12,061 nt of DNA from UBA9619 sp964630665. GTDB taxonomy: Bacteria > Pseudomonadota > Gammaproteobacteria > Arenicellales > UBA868. How positions within the stretch are numbered: the first letter of the stretch is position 1; each line of letters starts with the position of its first letter. The stretch spans positions 1 through 12,061 of the forward strand of contig CAZVVN010000086.1 in assembly GCA_964630665.1 (NCBI GenBank). Reading direction: 5' to 3'. Below, piece after piece: positions 6,201 to 12,061 of this stretch. The notes under the pieces were generated by a model. It made no database searches, was not told the DNA's origin, and worked only from the letters and a program-made list of their open reading frames with translations. Position numbers and translations under genes: made by a program.

Positions 6201-7516
6201 GCATCGAGATCCTGACCCTGATCATGCTGGGCTCGATGATCGTGTTGCTCGTGATCGGGCTGCCACTGGCGTTCGTCACGGGCATTATCGCCTTTGGATT
6301 CGCCCTGTTTCTGTATGGCCCTCTGGCCCTGCCGCTGATCGCGAGCAGGATCTACGGTTTCGTCAGCGTCTATGCGTTAATTGCGGTGCCCATGTTTGTG
6401 TTCATGGCGTCGGTACTCGAGCGCTCCGGTATCGCCAGGGATCTCTTTGGCGCTATGCATGTGTTGGCCGGAAATCTCCGCGGCGGCTTGGCAATCCAGA
6501 CCATGGCGGTGGCCGTGCTGATGGCTGCAATGACCGGAATCATCGGCGGCGAGATCGTGCTGCTCGGCCTGGTCGCACTGCCGCAGATGTTGCGGCTCAA
6601 CTATGACCGGAACCTTGCAATCGGTACCGTCTGTGCCGGGGGCGGGCTGGGAACCATGATTCCACCGAGTATCGTCCTGATCTTCTATGGACTCACGGCG
6701 CAGGTGTCGATTGGCGATCTGTTTCTTGCGACCGTGATCCCCGGCCTGCTGCTGGCCGGTATCTATATCGCTTACATCCTGATTCGTTGTTACATCAACC
6801 CCGATCTCGGACCGCCAGCGCCGGTAGAAAACCGGGACCTTTCTTACTCGGAAAAGATGAAGATGGTCCGTGACATCCTGCTGCCGGTACTGGTTGTCGT
6901 GATGGTGCTTGGGAGTATTTATGGCGGTATTGCCTCGGTCAGCGAGGCGGCAGGCATGGGTGTCATTGGTGTGATTCTCTGCACCTGGATAAGAAAAGAA
7001 CTGAAGTGGCAGCTTATTCGGGAATCACTGCACCAGACCATGATGACATGCGGCGTGATCCTCTGGCTGGTGTTTGGTGCGACCGCCCTGATCGGGGTCT
7101 ACAACCTGATGGGCGGCATCGATTTTGTCAAGAACCTGATGACCGGACTGCCGTTTCCGCCGATTGTGATCCTGCTGATTATGATGGCGATCCTGCTGGT
7201 GCTGGGGTTCTTCATCGACTGGATCGGGATCATGATGTTGACCATGCCGGTCTTCGTCCCGATCGTCGTCGAGATGGGTTACGATCCGGTCTGGTTCGGA
7301 ATCCTTTTCTGCATGAATATGCAGATCTCCTACCTGTCACCGCCGTTCGGCCCGGCAGCCTTTTACCTGAAAGGGGTGGCACCTCCAGAGATCACCCTGC
7401 AGGACATCTACAACTCGCTGTGGCCGTTCATGGCCCTGCAGATCCTGGCACTGGCCATTGTCATGATGTTTCCGCAGCTGGCGCTGTGGCTGCCAAGTCT
7501 GGCCTATCCGAACTGA
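6197..7516 (+). CDS. TRAP transporter large permease (DctM family)
   Basis: A 439-aa polytopic inner-membrane protein, the Na+-coupled translocation subunit of the TRAP transporter. About eleven to twelve hydrophobic segments span the whole length. Hallmarks include VPMFVFMASVLERSGIARDL (64-83), the GIIGGE segment (115-119) with the family's small-residue helix, and GGGLGTMIPPS (148-158), the strongest DctM signature, followed by the expected loop and DLFLATVIPG. The C-terminal half contains the repeat-related YLSPPFGPAAFYLKG region, in line with the inverted-repeat fold. Length is normal and intact. The start overlaps the DctQ stop by four bases. It ends the operon; the next gene, encoding NnrU, converges on it. 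Confidence 0.95.
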   Translation: MSIEILTLIMLGSMIVLLVIGLPLAFVTGIIAFGFALFLYGPLALPLIASRIYGFVSVYALIAVPMFVFMASVLERSGIARDLFGAMHVLAGNLRGGLAIQTMAVAVLMAAMTGIIGGEIVLLGLVALPQMLRLNYDRNLAIGTVCAGGGLGTMIPPSIVLIFYGLTAQVSIGDLFLATVIPGLLLAGIYIAYILIRCYINPDLGPPAPVENRDLSYSEKMKMVRDILLPVLVVVMVLGSIYGGIASVSEAAGMGVIGVILCTWIRKELKWQLIRESLHQTMMTCGVILWLVFGATALIGVYNLMGGIDFVKNLMTGLPFPPIVILLIMMAILLVLGFFIDWIGIMMLTMPVFVPIVVEMGYDPVWFGILFCMNMQISYLSPPFGPAAFYLKGVAPPEITLQDIYNSLWPFMALQILALAIVMMFPQLALWLPSLAYPN

Positions 7517-7535
7517 TCGGCGCCGCCAGGCCGGG

Positions 7536-7562
7536 GGACCTAGCGAAATCATCGCCAGGTCC
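7536..7562. terminator. Stem-loop between convergent DctM and NnrU genes
   Basis: GGACCTAGCG (7536-7545) and CGCCAGGTCC (7553-7562) pair in 9 of 10 positions around a 7-base loop, 20 bp after the large-permease stop. No T run follows on either strand. This may be a 3'-end hairpin protecting the TRAP mRNA or a Rho-associated end rather than a classical intrinsic terminator. Confidence 0.4.
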
Positions 7563-7626
7563 TGATCGAATCCCGCAACTCCGCATCGGTGGTGGAAAAC
7601 CGTTGGGTGTCACTGATTGGCTGACA

Positions 7627-8184
7627 TCAGCCGATGGCGGGCGCTCCGAAGAGGTAGGGATGCAGGAAAACCAGTACGGCAAAGACCAATGTTCCTGCGA
7701 TCACGGTGATTAGGTCGCGGCGGATCGGCTGAGGTTCCAGTGGCGTTTGGCCCCTCCGGGTCGAGACCGAAAGGCCATCGATCACTGTGTAGCAAAGGAA
7801 GCTGCCGAACAGCAGCAGTGATGCGAGGTCGCCGTTGGCAGCCAGATGCGCCAGAGCCCAGAGCGCGATGCCCCAGAGCATCGGGTGTCGAGTGATGCGC
7901 TTGATGTTGCCAGGCATGTGACTCGCCGCCAACAGGATCAGGGAAGCCAGCACCAGAGGCAAGGCTGTTGGTCGTCCCCAGGCCGGCGGCTCCCACAGTG
8001 CTACGAATTCTGCGGTCGCTTTGCCCCAGATAATCATTACCAGGCCCAGCGCCGCGACTACAGAAAAAACCCCTTTGTAGGTCGATTCTCCCAGTTTTCG
8101 AACAGCGGATTCCCGGAGCGGGAGTACGGTGGGTAGCAGGTGAACAGCGAAGAACACCACAATGCCGATAATCAGCCAGGCCAT
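7627..8184 (-). CDS. NnrU family integral membrane protein
   Basis: A 185-aa membrane protein with about five hydrophobic segments. NnrU was first noted beside nitric-oxide/nitrite reductase genes, and the fold is related to plant zeta-carotene isomerase (Z-ISO), a heme-containing enzyme. Most bacterial members have no demonstrated function. Family marks seen here are His15 in FFAVHLLP, KGVFSVVAALGLVMIIWG (37-54), and RITRHPMLWG (96-105) followed by WALAHLAANGD with His113. These histidines are candidates for heme or metal ligation, by analogy with Z-ISO. AAAGGAGAAAACGAATG gives a strong ribosome-binding site for the ATG at 8184. No denitrification genes are nearby, so a denitrification role is not supported by this window. 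The gene diverges from the sterol-desaturase-like gene. Confidence 0.9.
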   Translation of the reverse strand: MAWLIIGIVVFFAVHLLPTVLPLRESAVRKLGESTYKGVFSVVAALGLVMIIWGKATAEFVALWEPPAWGRPTALPLVLASLILLAASHMPGNIKRITRHPMLWGIALWALAHLAANGDLASLLLFGSFLCYTVIDGLSVSTRRGQTPLEPQPIRRDLITVIAGTLVFAVLVFLHPYLFGAPAIG

Positions 8185-8401
8185 TCGTTTTCTCCTTTAG
8201 CAGCGCAAGCGGGTAAGTGTAACGGTTCAGGACAACGGCACGACACTCGCCCAGCTCGCAGGTCGGATTGGCATTTTCCTGCCTACCCTCATTTCAGCGG
8301 TAGAATCCCAGCTGTTTGGGGCCGATAGGGTTCGTTCAGAGTCTGGGGCTGCGTTCCCTATCCCGAGTCCACTGACGGAATATCATTCGTGGGCGAGAGC
8401 G
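8185..8401. promoter_or_regulatory. Spacer between divergent NnrU and desaturase-like genes
   Basis: This 217-bp stretch has no gene I can support and should carry promoters for both flanking genes. I find no convincing paired -35/-10 boxes; TTGGCA (8268-8273) and TAGAAT (8301-8306) are too far apart. The NnrU ribosome-binding site lies at its left edge. Confidence 0.35.
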
Positions 8402-9439
8402 ATGACTACCGAAGAGATGACGGCTGAACAACTAAGCGGTGTTGCCGGGCCGAGCAAGGCCAGGTGGGATTATCATCCCGAGTTGCCTATAGAGGACGTT
8501 CCGGTCTTTGTCTGGCCACCCCGGCCACTGGCGGCATTGAAGTACCTCGTGTCACGGGCCTATCTGTTGTCAGTGGTGTTGCCTTTCGGGCTTCTCGCTG
8601 CCGTCACATGGGCCTACCTGCAGCCGGCGCTCACCCGTTGTGTTGACTTTGAGATCGGCTGGATTGCCCAGATGTATGTCCGCAATCTCGGTCTGTTCGC
8701 ACTGTTTGTTGGAGGCCTGCACCTTTATCTTTATACATTCAAGCGCCAGGGCAGGGCTCTGAAGTTCAACCCAAACGAGCCTAGAGGTAACGATCGGAGG
8801 TTTTTTGCCCAAAACCAGGTCTGGGACAACATCCTGTGGAGCTCGGCGAGCGGTGTGACACTGTGGACGGGTTATGAGGTACTCTTCATCTGGGCTTACG
8901 CCAACGGTATGTTGCCATTCTATCTGGACTGGCGTGAACACCCGGTGTGGTTCGTTTTAATGCTGTTTGGCATTCCGTTCTGGGATTCTTTCCACTTTTA
9001 TTTTGTACACCGTTTCCTGCACTGGAAGCCCCTGTACCGACTGGTCCATTCAGTGCATCATCGCAACGAGAGTACCGGGCCCTGGTCGGGATTTTCCATG
9101 CACCCTGTTGAGCACTTGATCTATCTCAGCAGCGTTCTGATCCACACACTGCTGGCCTCGCACCCGATCCACATCTTCTTTCACATGCAGTGGAACGCGA
9201 TCGGCGCAGGGACCAGTCACAGCGGCTATGAATCCCTGACGTTCCGAGGCAAGCCTGTGATCTTCTTGTCTCCGTTTCATCACCAGCTGCACCATCGCCT
9301 GTACAACTGTAATTACGGTAACAGCCTGGTACCGGTGGACAAATGGTTTGGTTCGGATCATGACGGCACCCCGGCGGCCTGGGCGGCCGTACGGGAGCGC
9401 CAGCGATCCCGGGTTAGCGCTGCTAGATCAGGTTTTTAG
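8402..9439 (+). CDS. Sterol desaturase / fatty acid hydroxylase family membrane protein
   Basis: A 345-aa integral membrane diiron enzyme of the fatty-acid hydroxylase superfamily, whose members hydroxylate or desaturate lipids, sterols or carotenoids at the inner membrane. The histidine boxes are intact: HFYFVHRFLH (198-207), HSVHH (216-220), HPVEH (234-238) and HHQLHH (293-298), with further histidines between. Hydrophobic helices lie at about 52-72, 94-113, 147-166 and 181-197. A hydrophilic N-terminal stretch of roughly 45 residues, with a Trp/Pro-rich patch around 36-42, precedes the first helix. The C-terminus is short and basic. The start at 8402 has only a GAGAG-like site; an ATG five codons later is possible. 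The gene stands alone between NnrU and the convergent CitE-like gene. Its substrate cannot be told from sequence. Confidence 0.9.
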   Translation: MTTEEMTAEQLSGVAGPSKARWDYHPELPIEDVPVFVWPPRPLAALKYLVSRAYLLSVVLPFGLLAAVTWAYLQPALTRCVDFEIGWIAQMYVRNLGLFALFVGGLHLYLYTFKRQGRALKFNPNEPRGNDRRFFAQNQVWDNILWSSASGVTLWTGYEVLFIWAYANGMLPFYLDWREHPVWFVLMLFGIPFWDSFHFYFVHRFLHWKPLYRLVHSVHHRNESTGPWSGFSMHPVEHLIYLSSVLIHTLLASHPIHIFFHMQWNAIGAGTSHSGYESLTFRGKPVIFLSPFHHQLHHRLYNCNYGNSLVPVDKWFGSDHDGTPAAWAAVRERQRSRVSAARSGF

Positions 9440-9486
9440 AGTGCTGGATTGAAATAAGGCGTCTGGCGTAACCGTAGAGGCACCGG

Positions 9487-10368
9487 TCAGGGTGAGATTC
9501 GTTCCGCGATCGAAAGAATGCGCTGCATCTCACGCAGGACCGGTTTTTCGATCAGCTTGCCGTCCACCACGACCAACCCCGTGTCGGCCTCGGCGAAGGC
9601 ATTCAGAATCCGTTCGGCGTGGGCGATCTCAGCTTCCGTGGGTGTAAAGACGCCATTGAGTATCGGGATCTGTTTGGGGTGTATCGAGCCCTTGCCACTG
9701 AACCCGAGCTCCCGAGCGAGACGAGCCTCTTCGGCCATGCCGTCGGGGTTTTCGAGGTCCAGGTAAGGCACGTCGATCGCGTCGATGCCGACACCGGCTG
9801 CGGCATGCACGACCCGTGACCGGGCATAGAGCAGCGGCTCCCAGGCATTGCTACAGCGAAGCTCTGCCGCCATATCGACTCCACCGAAAAAGAGCGCATC
9901 GATCCTGGGGCTTGCCCGCGCTATTTCGTAGACGCCTTCGAGAGACGCGTTGGTCTCGATGATTATGTGCAGGCGGATGTCATGGCCACGCTCGGTGAGC
10001 AGGTCGTCCAGCCAGATGATTTCATCCGGGGTCATTACCTTGGGCAGCATCAGTGCGGGAGGAGGGGTGTCCGTCGCGAGCACCGCGTTGACATCGGCAA
10101 GGCCAAAGGCGGTGCGCAGGCAGTTGATGCGGACGATTCGCTCGACACCATCGTCGGCCTGGGGTAGTGCAAAAAGAGCCAGGCCCTTTTCCCGGGCTTC
10201 GTCCTTGTCTTTGGGTGCGATGCCGTCTTCGAGCTCGACGCAGACGATGTCGGTACCAGAGGCAAGCGCCTTGGGAAACATCTCAGGCTTAAGGCCGGGG
10301 GCAAATATAAAGCTCCGCCGGGGTCTTACGCTGGGTTCAGTGGTCATGGGCTCTGCCTTGTCTAACAT
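9487..10368 (-). CDS. HpcH/HpaI aldolase, CitE-like CoA-ester lyase family protein
   Basis: A TIM-barrel Mg2+-dependent lyase of the CitE family (citrate lyase beta subunit, malyl-CoA, methylmalyl-CoA and citramalyl-CoA lyases), which cleaves or forms C-C bonds next to a CoA thioester. Numbering from the ATG at 10368 (293 aa), the core motifs are RSFIFAPG near residue 18, ELEDGI (45-50), RIN (80-82) and LPKV (108-111). IIIET holds the likely metal ligand Glu138, FFGGVDMAAEL holds metal ligand Asp165, and GSIHPKQI lies at 227-234. A TTG three bases upstream (10371) and an ATG at 10347 are alternative starts. The latter, just before the RRSF motif region, has a weak AAGGCAG site. The gene follows the DmdA-like gene by about 40 bp on the same strand and is probably cotranscribed. 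No CoA-transferase or ligase is nearby to identify the acyl-CoA. Confidence 0.9.
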   Translation of the reverse strand: MLDKAEPMTTEPSVRPRRSFIFAPGLKPEMFPKALASGTDIVCVELEDGIAPKDKDEAREKGLALFALPQADDGVERIVRINCLRTAFGLADVNAVLATDTPPPALMLPKVMTPDEIIWLDDLLTERGHDIRLHIIIETNASLEGVYEIARASPRIDALFFGGVDMAAELRCSNAWEPLLYARSRVVHAAAGVGIDAIDVPYLDLENPDGMAEEARLARELGFSGKGSIHPKQIPILNGVFTPTEAEIAHAERILNAFAEADTGLVVVDGKLIEKPVLREMQRILSIAERISP

Positions 10369-10410
10369 CAACTGCTCTGTATTGAGGGTTGGCCTGGGTC
10401 GCAGACCTGA

Positions 10411-11517
10411 TCAGATCCAAAAAGTCTCGCGCACGTGGGCATCGCGGGCTCCTTCAGGTGTTTCGACCTGGAGCGTGCTGCCGGGTGCCCAGTGATCCCG
10501 GTGCACCATGGCGATGGCGACATTGGTCTGAAAAACCGGTGACCAGGTGATCGACGAGACATGGCCGGCCGCCTTTCCCTTGCTGTCTGTCAGGGGCCAG
10601 TACGCATTGATCGGGGGTACGGCGGGCCCATCCACAGCCAGGGGTCGGATCTGCCGGTCAGGATTCTGCCGGGTCGTCAGCGCTGCATGCGCGATGCAGC
10701 CGGTTGCCGCATCGAGATCACAGTATTTACCGAGGCCGGCCTCGAAGGGTGTGTCGTCTATGGACATGTCGCTGCCGTAGGACAGCAGGCCTGCTTCGAT
10801 GCGCTCGATCAGGTTGGGGCAGCCGGCGCGGACGTCGAGGTCTCTGCCGGCCGCGAACAGGCTGTCCCACAGCGCTTCGCCGTGTTCACTGCCATCGAGG
10901 TAGATCTCAAATCCGCCCTGGTGTGACCAGCCCGAGCGGGCGATGATCATGTCTTTGCCCTGAACGTTGATGGTTTTGTGGCGGAAGAAACGGGTCGCGA
11001 CGATCTCTGGCCCGAACACCCGGCCGATCAGTTCGTCAGCCTTCGGACCCTGCACAGCAAGTGGCGAGATGTCGGGCTCAAAGACCTCGACGTTCAGGCC
11101 CCGACCTATGGCCAGACCCTTGCAGTAGTACAGCATGTCGCTGTCTGCCAGAGAGAGCCAGTAGCGGTCCTTGGCGAGACGAATGGCGACAGGGTCGTTG
11201 AGCATCTGACCCTGGGCATCGACCATCGGCACGTAGTAGCACTGGTCATCGGCCATTCCCGAGAGATTCCGCGGTGTGGTCATCTGCATCAGTTCAAGCG
11301 CATCAGGTCCCTTGATCTCCACCTGCCGTTCGCAGGATACGTCCCAGACCTGCACAGCCTGCTTGAGGTGGGCGCAATCCTCTTCCGGTGAGCGAAAACT
11401 CTGCGGGATCAGCATATGGTTGTACACCGAGTAGGCTTGAACGCCGGCTTCTTCGACGCGCCGGGAGAAAGGCGTACGCCGCACACGAATCGAGGGGGTG
11501 AGGTAAGGCAACGGCAT
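10411..11517 (-). CDS. DmdA-like aminomethyltransferase / tetrahydrofolate-dependent demethylase (GcvT family)
   Basis: A 368-aa protein of the GcvT (glycine cleavage T-protein) fold, which transfers a one-carbon unit to tetrahydrofolate. From memory of the family, it resembles DMSP demethylase DmdA more than glycine-cleavage GcvT. Its length is almost that of SAR11 DmdA (about 369 aa), and it shares the RRTPFSRRVEEAGVQAYSVY start (13-32), VWDVSCERQVEI (57-68), MLNDPVA (105-111), SLADSD (122-127) and LAVQGPKA (153-160). ARSGWSHQGGFEIY (193-206) and CPNLIERIEAGLLSYGSD (233-250) also agree. Non-DMSP paralogues of this type are common, so I do not give the dmdA symbol. No DmdB, DmdC or DmdD gene is visible. 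It begins a leftward pair with the CitE-like gene; an AGGA lies about 11 bp before the ATG. Likely cytoplasmic. Confidence 0.85.
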   Translation of the reverse strand: MPLPYLTPSIRVRRTPFSRRVEEAGVQAYSVYNHMLIPQSFRSPEEDCAHLKQAVQVWDVSCERQVEIKGPDALELMQMTTPRNLSGMADDQCYYVPMVDAQGQMLNDPVAIRLAKDRYWLSLADSDMLYYCKGLAIGRGLNVEVFEPDISPLAVQGPKADELIGRVFGPEIVATRFFRHKTINVQGKDMIIARSGWSHQGGFEIYLDGSEHGEALWDSLFAAGRDLDVRAGCPNLIERIEAGLLSYGSDMSIDDTPFEAGLGKYCDLDAATGCIAHAALTTRQNPDRQIRPLAVDGPAVPPINAYWPLTDSKGKAAGHVSSITWSPVFQTNVAIAMVHRDHWAPGSTLQVETPEGARDAHVRETFWI

Positions 11518-11966
11518 CAGTTATGGTGTCCTGTATGGGTCGTCGATCACTGAAAAGTGTCTATTGTGCGCAACTGGTCAAGAAACACAATTCAATTTGC
11601 GATGTCAACGGTTTCACTCGGGGGCGGTCTATGCCCGAAGTCGGGTCGTCAGAGAGAAGTAAGGATAAATCATAATCTCGTCCTCTGATGGTGCCTACCG
11701 CGATTATTCTAATCCAGGTCGATATGCAAACCACGGTTTCGTCATTGATTCACAACGTTACCCGTAAGTCCTCCGGATATCAGGATAGGGCAATTTAAAT
11801 TTTGTGATCCCGTTCATATTTCTCTGATTTCCACAGGCTCTAATCCGATCTTTTGAAGCGGAAAGCATGATCATTTTCGGCCAATGGCTAATCAGTGGGA
11901 GTGTCCAAAGTCACTCGGTTAGGCATTCAAGTTTGAGAGGGAGATTGAGTCATAGTGCGGTTGCTC
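11518..11966. other. Gene-free stretch upstream of the DmdA-like operon
   Basis: About 450 bp with no convincing coding region in any frame. It is more AT-rich than its surroundings and holds the candidate promoter near 11600. Around 11786-11801, GGATAGGG is followed by the 10-bp palindrome AATTTAAATT (11792-11801). It could hold regulatory sites or a small RNA, but nothing is identifiable by eye. Confidence 0.4.
11580..11608 (-). promoter_or_regulatory. Possible promoter of the DmdA-like/CitE-like pair
   Basis: Read leftward, a perfect -35 hexamer TTGACA (11608-11603) is followed after 17 bp by TTTCTT (11585-11580), a poor -10 match (3 of 6). It lies about 60 bp before the DmdA-like ATG. 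The position is sensible, but the weak -10 keeps this tentative. Confidence 0.3.
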
Positions 11967-11994
11967 AAAAAAACACCCCGCCGGAGCGGGGTGT
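11967..11994 (-). terminator. Intrinsic terminator of a leftward gene beyond the right edge
   Basis: ACACCCCGC (11973-11981) and GCGGGGTGT (11986-11994) form a perfect 9-bp stem with a 4-base loop. On the minus strand the stem is followed by seven T's (the A run 11967-11973 on +). This is a classic intrinsic terminator for transcription entering from the right. Confidence 0.85.
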
Positions 11995-12005
11995 CTTCAA
12001 TTCAA

Positions 12006-12021
12006 ACGACCGTCAGGTCGT
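12006..12021. repeat. Small hairpin upstream of the right-edge terminator
   Basis: ACGACC (12006-12011) and GGTCGT (12016-12021) form a perfect 6-bp stem with a 4-base loop. It lies just before the terminator for leftward transcripts and overlaps a possible stop codon (TGA, minus strand, 12015-12013) of the gene that enters from the right. Which reading frame that gene uses cannot be told from the 40-odd bases available. Confidence 0.4.
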
Positions 12022-12061
12022 CAGATCATTTGTAGCCTTATTCACAGGACAAAGCAACCTT

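Noticed and set aside
7616..7635. ATTGGCTGA/TCAGCCGAT hairpin at the NnrU stop codon
   Set aside because: The 2-base loop is too tight, it overlaps the coding end, and no T run follows in either direction.
7006..7713. 235-codon open frame on + overlapping the end of the large permease gene
   Set aside because: It lies in another frame of a clear DctM coding region, its translation is rich in Arg/Asp/Gly/Pro without family motifs, and it runs on into the convergent NnrU gene.
11563..11591. ATTGTG/CACAAT inverted repeat upstream of the DmdA-like gene
   Set aside because: Six-base arms with a 17-bp spacer are expected by chance in an AT-rich stretch.
11867..12061. Open frame on + starting MIIFGQWLISG and running off the window
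   Set aside because: It reads straight through the strong leftward terminator stem and A run and shows no family features; most likely chance, although its full length cannot be seen.

Overview
The window looks like a chromosomal segment of a free-living, probably marine or soil proteobacterium; a gammaproteobacterium is my best guess. That rests on moderately high GC by eye, dense short operons, a three-gene TRAP transporter, an NnrU-family protein and a DmdA-like aminomethyltransferase. There is no phage, transposon, CRISPR, tRNA or rRNA signal. Assignments are from motif reading only, without database searches.

Left part (1-2298): a rhomboid intramembrane protease (+) converges on a leftward pair, a GFA-family zinc protein followed by a membrane-anchored alpha/beta hydrolase. 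A strong hairpin lies between the converging genes. The hydrolase starts at a TTG 7 bp after the GFA stop, which suggests translational coupling.

Central part (2299-7516) is the metabolic core. Leftward are a PhyH-type Fe(II)/2-oxoglutarate dioxygenase and an enolase-superfamily (mandelate racemase-like) enzyme. Rightward, divergently, is a complete TRAP transporter: periplasmic binding protein, small permease and large permease. The 218 bp between the two arms holds an AT-rich 11-bp tandem repeat and two inverted repeats, both with 9-bp spacers, that look like operators. A hairpin followed by T's after the binding-protein gene is placed to make that protein more abundant than the permeases. 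The likely logic is that an organic acid is imported, hydroxylated by the dioxygenase, and dehydrated or isomerised by the enolase-superfamily enzyme. The substrate cannot be read from sequence.

Right part (7517-12061): an NnrU-family membrane protein (-) and a sterol desaturase/fatty acid hydroxylase-family diiron membrane enzyme (+) diverge from a 217-bp spacer. A leftward pair follows: a DmdA-like GcvT-fold demethylase/aminomethyltransferase, then a CitE-like (HpcH/HpaI) lyase. About 450 bp upstream of this pair contains no convincing gene. Near the right edge a strong intrinsic terminator points left, marking the end of a gene outside the window.

Most notable are the divergent TRAP/PhyH/enolase unit with its putative operators, the K-x-H (rather than K-x-K) motif in the enolase-superfamily enzyme, the DmdA-like/CitE-like pair, and a possible C1 (methyl/formaldehyde) theme linking several genes. 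All appear to be new combinations of known families; I see no wholly unknown system.
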